This document shows positions 8,223 to 15,736 of a DNA stretch of 64,000 nucleotides, in pieces. The stretch is taken from NCBI GenBank assembly GCA_035575135.1, contig DATLYE010000030.1:1-64000 (forward strand), in the 5' to 3' direction. The first letter of the stretch is position 1, and every line of letters starts with the position of its first letter. Source of the stretch: JANWXD01 sp035575135 (lineage in GTDB: Bacteria; Acidobacteriota; Terriglobia; Bryobacterales; Bryobacteraceae). Both the position numbers and the translations under genes were made by a program. Below the pieces are notes generated by a model. It did no database searches and was not told the DNA's origin. It was given only the letters and a program-made list of their open reading frames with translations.

Positions 8223-8905
8223 CGGCACCACCGCGTCGCCCGGTCCCCCGCCCGTGGCACCTCCGAGTGCAGCGCTATCGCATCGTCACCGTTGCCGCCA
8301 CCCAACTGGCCGAGATTCCGAGTTCCGTAAAGAGCGAGCTGATATCGGTTCCTCAGACCGGTTTTATGCAGCAGGCGGGATAAGTAAACCTTCACCGTAC
8401 CTTCGGTGATCGAAAGCGCTGCGGCGATTTCCCGGTTGCGCATCCCACGGCTGACCAGGGCAAGCAGCTGTCCCTCCCGCCGCGTCAGCTTCACGGGGTG
8501 CTGAGGAGCAACAAACGCATTCGGCGGTGGACTCTCCAGTGAAACCGCCCCCGCCACGGCCCGCCGTAACGTCTGCATCGCCTCCTCCGGAAGCGCTGAC
8601 TTCGGTAGCACGCCGCGGATGCCCACTTCCAAGGCGTGATCCGCCAGTTCTCCATACAAACCCTTTGTCCACAATAGGATACGGCACGATGGCGCGGCCC
8701 GGTGTAGCTGCGCGACAAAGGCCAGGGTGAATTCCGCTTCTTCATCCAGGAGCAGAACATCCGGGTTGAGGCTCTGGATCCAGTCGAGCAGGCTTTCATC
8801 GGAGCGCCTGTATCCGAGATACTTCCAGTCGGGGTGTCCTTGAAGCAGGCTCTCCAGGCCTCGAGCCAGTATCGGGGAATCCGTACAAACCGCTACTCCG
8901 AACAT
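8219..8905 (-). CDS. NarL/LuxR-family response regulator
   Basis: 228 aa. The N-terminal receiver domain (about 1-120) has the likely phosphoacceptor Asp in PDVLLLDEEAEF and the conserved Lys in GVLPKSALPEE. The usual pair of acidic residues after the first strand is reduced to TD (CTDSPILARG), so phosphorylation may be weakened. The C-terminal LuxR-type helix-turn-helix is clear: KLTRREGQLLALVSRGMRNREIAAAL, then ITEGTVKVYLSRLLHKTGLRNR. A good ribosome site (AGGAAGGAGAG) precedes the ATG. No sensor kinase is adjacent, so partner and targets are unknown. It converges on pepA with a 4-base overlap. Confidence 0.88.
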   Translation of the reverse strand: MFGVAVCTDSPILARGLESLLQGHPDWKYLGYRRSDESLLDWIQSLNPDVLLLDEEAEFTLAFVAQLHRAAPSCRILLWTKGLYGELADHALEVGIRGVLPKSALPEEAMQTLRRAVAGAVSLESPPPNAFVAPQHPVKLTRREGQLLALVSRGMRNREIAAALSITEGTVKVYLSRLLHKTGLRNRYQLALYGTRNLGQLGGGNGDDAIALHSEVPRAGDRATRWCR

Positions 8906-9058
8906 TTCTCTCCTTCCTCAAGAAAGGGTGTGCAAGATATACCATCTCATGGCGCTTTTTACACGCATTTGTTCGCTTTTTGGCCAGTTCGCCATCCTCA
9001 ACGCACGCCTGCTGCCACGAGGCTTTAGCTCGATGGTATCATATTTTCTGCGCGAAGC

Positions 9059-9086
9059 CTTGAAACCAGAGGCCACCGCCCTGCAT
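9059..9086 (+). promoter_or_regulatory. Possible heat-shock (sigma-32-like) promoter upstream of hsp20
   Basis: CTTGAAA at 9059-9065 matches the sigma-32 -35 core. At 13-bp spacing CCCTGCAT matches the -10 consensus CCCCATNT only partly (5 of 8). It is plausible because the next gene encodes a small heat-shock protein, but weak on sequence alone. Confidence 0.3.
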
Positions 9087-9120
9087 CCATAGTGGGTGGA
9101 AGGCGCCAGAGGGCCCTTCC

Positions 9121-9142
9121 CGAGGGGGCTTTGTCCCCCTCG
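9121..9142 (+). other. Perfect 8-bp hairpin in the hsp20 leader
   Basis: CGAGGGGG (9121-9128) and CCCCCTCG (9135-9142) are exact complements around a 6-base loop. The hairpin lies 14 bases upstream of a very strong ribosome site (AAGGAGGTG, 9157-9165) and does not itself cover that site. It may stabilise the leader or be part of a larger fold. Confidence 0.5.
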
Positions 9143-9172
9143 AAATCCACGTGATCAAGGAGGTGAGCAACG

Positions 9173-9649
9173 ATGTTGCACAGCCTGATCGAAACCGACA
9201 TCCGTCAGACGCTGGATCACTTCCGTCGTTCCGTGGATCAGCTGTTCGAGAACTTCTTCTCCTTCGCCCCGCGAACGGTGGAAGCGGCAGAGTGGACCTT
9301 CAGCCCCGCAGTCGAGTCCTACTGGACGGATGACAACCTCAAGCTGCGGGTGGTCCTGCCCGGGGTTGACGAAAAGGACGTTAAAGTGACGCTCCAGGGC
9401 AATCAGTTGGTGATCGAGGGCGAGCGGAAAGCTCCGGAGGGGATGAGCACCAGCCGTTACACCTCGGTCTGGCTGCCCTACGGGCGCTTCTATCGCACCG
9501 TAGATCTCCCCAACGGGCTCGACCTCGATAAGCTGAGCTGCCGGCTCACCAACGGCATCCTGGAGGTCACCATCCCCGTGGCGGAGGCCATGAAGCCGCG
9601 TCGCATCCAGATCACCGCGGGCGAGGAGAGGAAGGCCATTAGCGCCTGA
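9173..9649 (+). CDS. Small heat-shock protein, Hsp20/alpha-crystallin family
   Basis: 158 aa. An ATP-independent holdase that binds unfolding proteins. The alpha-crystallin domain occupies about residues 45-145: YWTDDNLKLRVVLPGVDEKDVKV (split here from VTLQGNQLVIEGER), then FYRTVDLPNGLDLDKLSCRL and NGILEVTIP. The last motif contains the family's A/G-x-L-x-v-x-x-P element. AAGGAGGTG is placed 7 bases before the ATG, suggesting strong translation. A large inverted repeat follows the gene, and then ftsH. Pairing of a holdase with the FtsH protease fits a protein quality-control unit, though they may be transcribed separately. Confidence 0.95.
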   Translation: MLHSLIETDIRQTLDHFRRSVDQLFENFFSFAPRTVEAAEWTFSPAVESYWTDDNLKLRVVLPGVDEKDVKVTLQGNQLVIEGERKAPEGMSTSRYTSVWLPYGRFYRTVDLPNGLDLDKLSCRLTNGILEVTIPVAEAMKPRRIQITAGEERKAISA

Positions 9650-9659
9650 CCTCGTGGTC

Positions 9660-9699
9660 GCGCCTTGCCTGGACCCTTTGCCGGGCCCGGGCAAGGCGC
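9660..9699 (+). terminator. 10-bp inverted repeat between hsp20 and ftsH
   Basis: GCGCCTTGCC (9660-9669) pairs exactly with GGCAAGGCGC (9690-9699); the 20-base loop contains a further GC-rich inverted segment. TTCTGATTT follows. It starts 10 bases after the hsp20 stop, so it is likely a terminator or attenuating stem that uncouples hsp20 from ftsH. Confidence 0.55.
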
Positions 9700-9733
9700 T
9701 TCTGATTTAGACACAGATCGCGGAGAACCCGTC

Positions 9734-11593
9734 ATGGACCGCCTGCGCCGACAACAATGGATCTTTTCCCTGGTCTACATGACCGTTGCGGCGATCGCTC
9801 TCTATACTTTTCGGCTCGCCATCTCCGCCCCGGCTCCCCGCCGCGTCTCCTATAGTCAGTTCGTCAATGAAGTGCGGGCCGGACGCGTCAGCGCCGTCAA
9901 GGTCACCGAGCGCGAGTTCGTGGGAGCACTCAAAAGCGATCCCGGACGCCGCAAGCGCGAGCTGATCATCGCCACGCGCCTGCCCGGCATTGACGAAACC
10001 GGCCTTATCAAAGAACTGGAGGCACGCGGCGTGGATCTGGCGGGACAGATCGAGACCCGGCCCTGGTGGGTCGAGCTCCTGATATCGTGGCTGTTGCCGC
10101 TGCTGGTGCTCGGCGCCATCTGGGGCTACGGCATGCGGCGTATGGCCCAGGGAGCAGGCCCGCTCAGCTTCGGCCGCAACCGCGCCAAGATCTATGACGA
10201 CTCCAGCCGCATTGATGTCACCTTCGCGGATGTGGCCGGCATTGACGAAGCCAAGGCTGAACTCCAGGAGATCGTGGATTTCCTCCGGAACCCGCAGAAA
10301 TACCAGAGGCTCGGCGGGCGCATACCCAAAGGTGTCCTGCTGGTCGGCCCGCCGGGAACAGGCAAGACGCTGCTGGCGCGCGCCGTGGCGGGCGAGGCCA
10401 AGGTCCCCTTCTTCTCCATCTCCGGCTCGGAGTTTGTGGAAATGTTCGTCGGGCTCGGCGCAGCCCGGGTGCGGGACCTCTTCGAACAGGCCAAACAGAA
10501 AGCCCCCTGCATCGTCTTCATTGACGAACTCGACGCCATCGGGAAGTCCCGCTCGGCCGGCCGCGGCCTCATCATGAGCCACGACGAGCGCGAGCAGACC
10601 CTGAACCAGTTACTCGTCGAGATGGATGGCTTCGACCCCTCCAAAGGCGTCATCATCATGGGAGCCACCAACACCCCCGAAGTGCTGGACCCCGCCCTCC
10701 TGCGGGCCGGCCGCTTCGACCGGCAGGTCCTCATTGACCGGCCGGACCTGCAGGGACGCGAAGCCATCCTCGCCATCCACGCCCGCAAACTCAAACTGGC
10801 CCCCGACGTGGATCTGCGTAAGATCGCCGCGCGCACTCCCGGAATGGTGGGAGCGGATCTGGCCAACATCGCCAACGAGGCGGCCTTGCTCGCCGCCCGC
10901 CGCGGCGCCGAGCAGGTCGCTATGCGCGACTTCGAGGAGGCCGTGGACCGGGTGCTGCTCGGGCTGGAAAAAAAGAGCCGCGTCATGACCGAAGCCGAAA
11001 AACAGCGCGTCGCCTATCACGAAGCGGGCCACGCCCTTGTGGCGCTCTCGCTGCCGCACGCCGATCCGGTGCACCGTCTCTCGATCATCCCGCGCACCGT
11101 CGGCGCGCTCGGCCACATGCTCCAGCTCCCCACCCAGGAACGCTACTTGATGACCCGGCCCCAGCTGGAAGACCAGATCGCCGTCATGCTCGGCGGGCGG
11201 GCCGCCGAAGACCTTGTCTATCAGGGCGAGATCTCGACGGGCGCCGCCGATGATCTGCACCGGGCCACGGAACTGGCCCGCCAGATGGTCACGCGCTTCG
11301 GCATGAGCGAGCGCCTCGGCCATCTGACCTACGGCCAGCCCCTGGGTTCCCAGTTCCTCAAAGGGCCCTTCCAGTTGGAAGAGCGCAACTACAGCGAGCG
11401 CACGGCCGAGATGATCGATGACGAAGTGCGCTCAATCATCGACGGACTCTACGCCAAGGTCAAACGCATTCTCTCGCAGCGCCGTACGGACCTGGAGGGC
11501 GTCGTGCAGCGCCTCCTCGAAAAGGAAACCCTGGATGCGCAGGAGCTCCGCGCACTCATCTCCGCCCCGGTTCCGGCCGGATCCGCCCGCTGA
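9734..11593 (+). CDS. ftsH: ATP-dependent zinc metalloprotease FtsH
   Basis: 619 aa from the ATG at 9734. Membrane-anchored AAA+ protease that degrades misfolded membrane proteins and selected cytosolic regulators. Two N-terminal membrane segments (about residues 10-30 and 115-135) flank a small periplasmic domain. The AAA module has Walker A GPPGTGKT (205-212), Walker B IVFIDELDAIG (260-270) and the second region of homology near DPALLRAGRFDRQV. The zinc site HEAGH is at 429-433, followed by the GAADDLHRATELARQMV segment that supplies the third ligand. Length is normal for the family. The frame is open further upstream, but those codons overlap the inverted repeat. A second stress gene, hsp20, precedes it. 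Confidence 0.96.
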   Translation: MDRLRRQQWIFSLVYMTVAAIALYTFRLAISAPAPRRVSYSQFVNEVRAGRVSAVKVTEREFVGALKSDPGRRKRELIIATRLPGIDETGLIKELEARGVDLAGQIETRPWWVELLISWLLPLLVLGAIWGYGMRRMAQGAGPLSFGRNRAKIYDDSSRIDVTFADVAGIDEAKAELQEIVDFLRNPQKYQRLGGRIPKGVLLVGPPGTGKTLLARAVAGEAKVPFFSISGSEFVEMFVGLGAARVRDLFEQAKQKAPCIVFIDELDAIGKSRSAGRGLIMSHDEREQTLNQLLVEMDGFDPSKGVIIMGATNTPEVLDPALLRAGRFDRQVLIDRPDLQGREAILAIHARKLKLAPDVDLRKIAARTPGMVGADLANIANEAALLAARRGAEQVAMRDFEEAVDRVLLGLEKKSRVMTEAEKQRVAYHEAGHALVALSLPHADPVHRLSIIPRTVGALGHMLQLPTQERYLMTRPQLEDQIAVMLGGRAAEDLVYQGEISTGAADDLHRATELARQMVTRFGMSERLGHLTYGQPLGSQFLKGPFQLEERNYSERTAEMIDDEVRSIIDGLYAKVKRILSQRRTDLEGVVQRLLEKETLDAQELRALISAPVPAGSAR

Positions 11594-11608
11594 CAGGCGC
11601 TTGCCCCG

Positions 11609-11635
11609 CCCCGGCTGAGTAGCCCGGGTCCCTTT
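11609..11635 (+). terminator. Candidate terminator after ftsH
   Basis: CCCGGCT (11610-11616) and AGCCCGGG (11621-11628) form a short hairpin with a 4-base loop and one bulge, followed by TCCCTTTTC. It lies in the 42-bp gap between convergent ftsH and the dehydrogenase gene, so it may act on either strand. Confidence 0.4.
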
Positions 11636-12592
11636 TCACACCGGCGTTCCGGTCCCGCGCCGCCGCCGGGAACGCAGAAACTCCACCAGAAAGCGATCAC
11701 GCCGGGCCGCAACCTCGGCAAAGCTTTTTCGCGACCAGTCGTAGAACCCGAGTCCCGTTTTCACGCCAAGCTCCCCGCGTTCCACTTTCTGCTTGAGCAG
11801 CGGCGGCGCCTCCGGCCGGCTGTACAGGTCCCGCGCCGTATAGTCCATCACCGCATGTACCAGATCGAGCCCCACGCCGTCGGCGTGCTCGAAGATTCCG
11901 TAGACCGGCAGCCGCAGTCCGAAGCCGGCCTGGGCCGCCAGATCCACGTCTTCCGGATCGGCAATCCCTTCGGCGACGATGTGCACGGCTTCGCGCCACA
12001 GCGCCATCTGCAACCGGTTGCCGAGCTGGCCGGGCCGGTCTTGCTTGACCAGCACGGCCGTCTTTCCGCAGCGTGCCAGCAGGCTCCGGACCGCCGCCGA
12101 CACCTCCGGCGCGGTTTCACGGCCGCAGACAATCTCAACCAGCGGCATCAGGTGCGGCGGATTCCAGAAGTGCGTGGTCAGCACCCGTTCACGCCGCCGG
12201 CATCCCGTGGCGATCGCCGTGATGCTCAGGCTCGACGTGTTGGAGGCCAACACCGCCTCGGGCGCGATTTGATCCAGGCGCGCGAAGAGCTCCTGCTTGA
12301 AGCGCAGATCTTCGGGCGCGGATTCGATCACAATGTCGGCTCCGGCTGCCGCCCGCTCCAGATCCGAGCTGCCCCGCAGCAGTCCGGCCGCTTGTGCCGC
12401 CGCGGCGGAATCCATCAACCCGTGCTGCTCGAGGAACGCCACCTGTTCCCGCGCCTTTGCCACACCCCGGGCCGCCCCCTCCTCGGTACGGCTCACAATC
12501 GTGGTCTCCAGCCCGCCGGAAGCCAGCGTGACGGCGATGCCCGGGCCCATCATGCCCGTCCCGATCACCGCCGCAGTACGAAACTCGCGCAC
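11636..12592 (-). CDS. 3-hydroxyacyl-CoA dehydrogenase family oxidoreductase
   Basis: 318 aa. An NAD-binding Rossmann domain at the N-terminus (AAVIGTGMMGPGIAVTLASGG) is followed by SAPEDLRFKQELFARLD, the conserved SNTSSLSITAIA segment and THFWNPPHLMPLVEIV with the catalytic His. The helical C-terminal domain (about 190-290) contains GNRLQMALWREA and TGLGFYDW. Relatives include L-3-hydroxyacyl-CoA dehydrogenases and lambda-crystallin/L-gulonate 3-dehydrogenases; the short single-domain form and the neighbouring sugar-acid-type transporter make either possible. It is last in a three-gene operon with the cupin protein (7-base gap) and the MFS transporter. Confidence 0.85.
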   Translation of the reverse strand: MREFRTAAVIGTGMMGPGIAVTLASGGLETTIVSRTEEGAARGVAKAREQVAFLEQHGLMDSAAAAQAAGLLRGSSDLERAAAGADIVIESAPEDLRFKQELFARLDQIAPEAVLASNTSSLSITAIATGCRRRERVLTTHFWNPPHLMPLVEIVCGRETAPEVSAAVRSLLARCGKTAVLVKQDRPGQLGNRLQMALWREAVHIVAEGIADPEDVDLAAQAGFGLRLPVYGIFEHADGVGLDLVHAVMDYTARDLYSRPEAPPLLKQKVERGELGVKTGLGFYDWSRKSFAEVAARRDRFLVEFLRSRRRRGTGTPV

Positions 12593-12599
12593 CTCGGCC

Positions 12600-12953
12600 T
12601 CACTCCTTCAATTCGATCACCAGAGTCCGGTACGGCTTCGACCCGACGTTCACCAGCTCCGGCGCCACTTCGCCGCGGCCGTGCCAGATCACCTCGCCCG
12701 CCTTCCGCTCCCGCACCGCCTTCTCCCCGGTCTCCGGATCCGTGCGCTCGTAGCGGCAGTCGTCCAGAAACACGATGATCTGATCGTGCGCCCGCACGTG
12801 CCGCGGGCGCGCTGCGCCGGGAAGATGCGTGACCTCCACCACGCGGATCCGCCCGTTCTCCAGCCGCACCGCTTGCGGCAACGCCTGCGCCGCCGCCTCG
12901 GCGAACGCCAGCAGCCCGCACAAACCCATCACGCTTGCTTGCAGTCTCTTCAT
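12600..12953 (-). CDS. Small exported cupin-like protein
   Basis: 117 aa from the ATG at 12953, whose ATGA overlaps the stop of the transporter gene by 4 bases. A signal peptide (about 1-22) precedes a compact cupin-type barrel: RVVEVTHLPGAARPRHVRAHDQIIVFLDD contains the His-rich first motif in pieces (RHVRAHDQ), and GEVIWHGRGEVAPELVNVG resembles the second. Small periplasmic cupins of this kind often sit in carbohydrate gene clusters. No specific reaction can be assigned. Translational coupling to the transporter suggests a shared task. Confidence 0.72.
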   Translation of the reverse strand: MKRLQASVMGLCGLLAFAEAAAQALPQAVRLENGRIRVVEVTHLPGAARPRHVRAHDQIIVFLDDCRYERTDPETGEKAVRERKAGEVIWHGRGEVAPELVNVGSKPYRTLVIELKE

Positions 12954-14215
12954 CGCAGTTCCACCCTCTCGGAAACCAGCCAGAGATAGGAAACGATCCC
13001 GCCGGCCAGAATCAGGCCCGTCAGTCCCAGCGCCAGCGCAAAAGAACCGGTGGCATGCGCGATGTAGCCGGTCACCATCGGCGCCAGCACCCCTCCCAGG
13101 TTGCCGCCGAAATTCTGAATCCCGGAAACCGTGCCCACGATGTTTTTTCCGCACACGGCCTGGGTCAGAGTCCAGGTGTTGGGCGAGCATAAACCCAGGC
13201 CGCACAGCGAACCGCCGAGCAGCCACACCGCGGTCATCTTGTCCTCCACCAGACCGGCGGGGACGATCAGACAGGCGATCGCCAGACCGGCGGTGATGAA
13301 GCCCTTACGGACGGCCACCTCCGCCCAGCCCCGGCGGACCATCCAGTCGCTGGCCAAGCCCGCCAGCACGATCACTGCCGACATGATCACGAAGGGGATT
13401 GAGCTGTACAGTCCCATCTCCGCGCTCGAAAACTTGCGCTCCACCACCAGATAGCCCGGCAACCATGTGACGAAAAGGAACCAGGTGTAATCGAAGGCGA
13501 AAAAGCCGAGGAAAATGCCGAGCACCGTCCTTCGTCCCAGCAGCGCCCACCCCTCCGTGAACGAAGCCGTGCGCGCCCGCGGCCCGGCCGCCGGGGCCGC
13601 ACTCCTGGAGTCCCACCGCCGCAAAAACAACCACCACGGCGCCAGCCAGAGCATCGGAATCAGGCCGGCCGCCAGAAAGAACGCCTTCCAGCCGTGCGCC
13701 GCCAGAACGAAACCGCCCGCCGCCGCGATCAGCGCCTGCCCCAGTCGCACACCCATCAGATACAGGCCGGTCACCGTGCCGCGCTCCCGCTCCGGGAACC
13801 AGTTGGCCACGGCGCGCGCACTGGCGGGAAAGGCCGCCGACTGGCCCACCCCCAGCAACACGCGCACCAGGATCAGATGCCCTAGGCTTGCCGCGTAGGC
13901 CGTCGCCGCCGAGGCCAGCGACCAGAAAGCGTAGCCCAGTGCGTACGCACGCCGCACGCCGAAACGGTCCACGAACCATCCCGCTGGCACCTGCATCAGC
14001 GAGTACGACCAGAAAAACGCCGACAGCAGTACCCCCATCGTGGCCCGCGACAGCCCCAGTTCCTGCATCATAAACGGCGCCGCCACCGACAGCGCCCCGC
14101 GCTGCGCATAACAAAAGATCGTGGCCGCCACCAGCAGCGCCGCCAGCGCCCATCGCTGCGGAGATTCCCGCAGCCCGAGACGGGGTCGTTCCTCGACAAA
14201 CGCCGTGCCTTGCAT
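12950..14215 (-). CDS. MFS transporter, anion:cation symporter-like (sugar-acid type)
   Basis: 421 aa from the ATG at 14215. Twelve hydrophobic segments are readable. Motif A-like WFVDRFGVRRAYALG lies between segments 2 and 3, and ANWFPERERGTVTGLYLMG follows segment 4, a pattern typical of the ACS family (hexuronate, glucarate and galactonate carriers). The N-terminal helix sequence FCYAQRGALSVAAPFM fits that family. An in-frame start at 14305 would place 30 non-membrane residues ahead of the protein and overlap the glgC promoter region, so the internal ATG is preferred. The substrate is not determined; a monocarboxylate or sugar acid is the best guess. It heads an operon with the cupin and dehydrogenase genes. 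Confidence 0.87.
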   Translation of the reverse strand: MQGTAFVEERPRLGLRESPQRWALAALLVAATIFCYAQRGALSVAAPFMMQELGLSRATMGVLLSAFFWSYSLMQVPAGWFVDRFGVRRAYALGYAFWSLASAATAYAASLGHLILVRVLLGVGQSAAFPASARAVANWFPERERGTVTGLYLMGVRLGQALIAAAGGFVLAAHGWKAFFLAAGLIPMLWLAPWWLFLRRWDSRSAAPAAGPRARTASFTEGWALLGRRTVLGIFLGFFAFDYTWFLFVTWLPGYLVVERKFSSAEMGLYSSIPFVIMSAVIVLAGLASDWMVRRGWAEVAVRKGFITAGLAIACLIVPAGLVEDKMTAVWLLGGSLCGLGLCSPNTWTLTQAVCGKNIVGTVSGIQNFGGNLGGVLAPMVTGYIAHATGSFALALGLTGLILAGGIVSYLWLVSERVELR

Positions 14216-14290
14216 CGCCACGCCGCGCTCCCCGCCGGAGAGCGTGCGAACAACATAACACACCGCGAACCCGCTCCAGCCCCGGGTTTC

Positions 14291-14319
14291 TTGCAGCGTC
14301 CGCATCCGGCTGGCACAAT
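14291..14319 (+). promoter_or_regulatory. Candidate sigma-70-type promoter for glgC
   Basis: TTGCAG (14291-14296), 17 bp, CACAAT (14314-14319). The -35 is good and the -10 moderate. It lies about 50 bases upstream of the glgC ATG, within the divergent region shared with the MFS operon. Confidence 0.45.
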
Positions 14320-14367
14320 AATGAGGCTTGATGTCGGAGGCATATTCCGGTTCCGGGGGGTTCCACC

Positions 14368-15624
14368 ATGCAACAGCTGAGGGTCCTCGCCTTTGTGCTG
14401 GCCGGGGGAAAGGGCACGCGGCTTTATCCGCTCACCCGCGAGCGGGCCAAGCCGGCGGTTCCCTTCGGAGGCAAGTACCGGATTATTGACTTCGTCCTCA
14501 GCAACCTGATCAACTCCGGCATCTACTCGATCTACGTGCTGATCCAGTTCAAGAGCCAGTCGCTGCTGCAACATCTGCGGGACGGCTGGCAGTTCAGCGG
14601 CCTGCTGACCGACCACTTCATCATCCCCGTGCCGGCCCAGATGCGGGCCGCCGACGAGGCCTGGTATCGCGGCACCGCGGATGCCATCTACCAGAACCTC
14701 AACCTCATCGAGCAGGCCCATCCCGACCTGGTGGTGATCTTCGGCGCCGACCACATCTACCGCATGAACATCCGCGCCATGATCGAGTACCACTGCGACA
14801 AGCGCGCCGAGGTCACGGTCGCCGCGATCCCGGTCGAGCGCCGCTATTCGGCCGACTTCGGCGTCATCGAGGCCGCCCCCGACGGGCGCATCGTGGGCTT
14901 TCACGAAAAGCAGGCCGGCGCTCCCACCATCCCCGGCGACCCCGAGCGGGTCTACGCCTCGATGGGCAACTACATCTTCAACGCCGACCGCCTCATCGAG
15001 GAACTGTGTCGCGACGCCGAAAACGAGGACAGCTCCCACGATTTCGGCCGCGACATCCTCCCCTCCCTTGTGGGAAGGGCCGCGATGTTCGCCTACAACT
15101 TCCAGACCAACCGCATCCCCGGTGATCCGCCGGAAGTCGAGCCCTACTGGCGCGACGTCGGGACGATTGACGCCTACTACGAGGCGGCCATGGATCTGCG
15201 CGCCGTCGTACCCGCCCTGAACCTCTACAACCGGCGCTGGCCGCTGCGCACCGCCAGCTACCCCGATCCGCCCGCCAAGTTCGCCTTCGACGAAGAAGGC
15301 CGCCGCGGCGAAGCCATTGATTCCATCGTCTCGGAAGGCTGCATCCTCTCCGGCGGACTGGTCCGCCGCTGCGTGCTCGGCCGCTACGTCCGCGTTCACG
15401 CCGGTGCCGTGGTCGAGGATTCGGTCCTGTTCGACAACTGCGACATCGGGCGCCGCTGCCGCATCCGCCGCGCCATCTTCGACAAGAATGTCACCGTCCC
15501 TCCGGACACGGTCATCGGCTACGACCTCGAAGAGGACCGCAAGAAGTACCACGTCACCGAAAGCGGCATCGTCGTGGTCGGCGGCCCGCGCACCCCGGTG
15601 GAGATCGCCAGCGTGCTGGTGTAG
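14368..15624 (+). CDS. glgC: Glucose-1-phosphate adenylyltransferase (ADP-glucose pyrophosphorylase)
   Basis: 418 aa. Makes ADP-glucose from ATP and glucose-1-phosphate for glycogen synthesis. The nucleotidyltransferase domain has FVLAGGKGTRLYPLTRERAK near residues 9-28, the PFGGKYRIIDF motif, FGADHIYRMN (catalytic Asp) and YWRDVGTIDAYYEA. A left-handed beta-helix C-terminal domain (from about 300) shows the repeats VSEGCILSGG, YVRVHAGAVVEDSVLFDN and ARAV-like turns. GGGGGG precedes the ATG by 7 bases. The last 22 codons (15559-15624) are repeated in diverged form at 16832-16897, beyond an inserted gene. Confidence 0.96.
   Translation: MQQLRVLAFVLAGGKGTRLYPLTRERAKPAVPFGGKYRIIDFVLSNLINSGIYSIYVLIQFKSQSLLQHLRDGWQFSGLLTDHFIIPVPAQMRAADEAWYRGTADAIYQNLNLIEQAHPDLVVIFGADHIYRMNIRAMIEYHCDKRAEVTVAAIPVERRYSADFGVIEAAPDGRIVGFHEKQAGAPTIPGDPERVYASMGNYIFNADRLIEELCRDAENEDSSHDFGRDILPSLVGRAAMFAYNFQTNRIPGDPPEVEPYWRDVGTIDAYYEAAMDLRAVVPALNLYNRRWPLRTASYPDPPAKFAFDEEGRRGEAIDSIVSEGCILSGGLVRRCVLGRYVRVHAGAVVEDSVLFDNCDIGRRCRIRRAIFDKNVTVPPDTVIGYDLEEDRKKYHVTESGIVVVGGPRTPVEIASVLV
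15559..15624 (+). repeat. glgC 3'-end repeat, left copy
   Basis: These 66 bases encode the last 21 residues and stop of GlgC. They match 16832-16897 without gaps at 54 of 66 bases, and at 42 of the last 45. The two copies bracket the EVE/nuclease-like gene, like the attachment-site duplication of an integrated element. Confidence 0.8.
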
Positions 15625-15736
15625 TGACGGCCGAGGTGCCGACGGGGCGGTGCTCGCGAGGCAGCCTGGACCTTTGTCGTCGAGCGTTCGCCCCGTAGTA
15701 AGATGGCCATAATGAAATCTTGTCGCGAGGGCGAAG

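Noticed and set aside
9114..9165. RNA thermometer pairing between CCTT and the hsp20 ribosome site
   Set aside because: Only four consecutive pairs could be formed, which is too weak.
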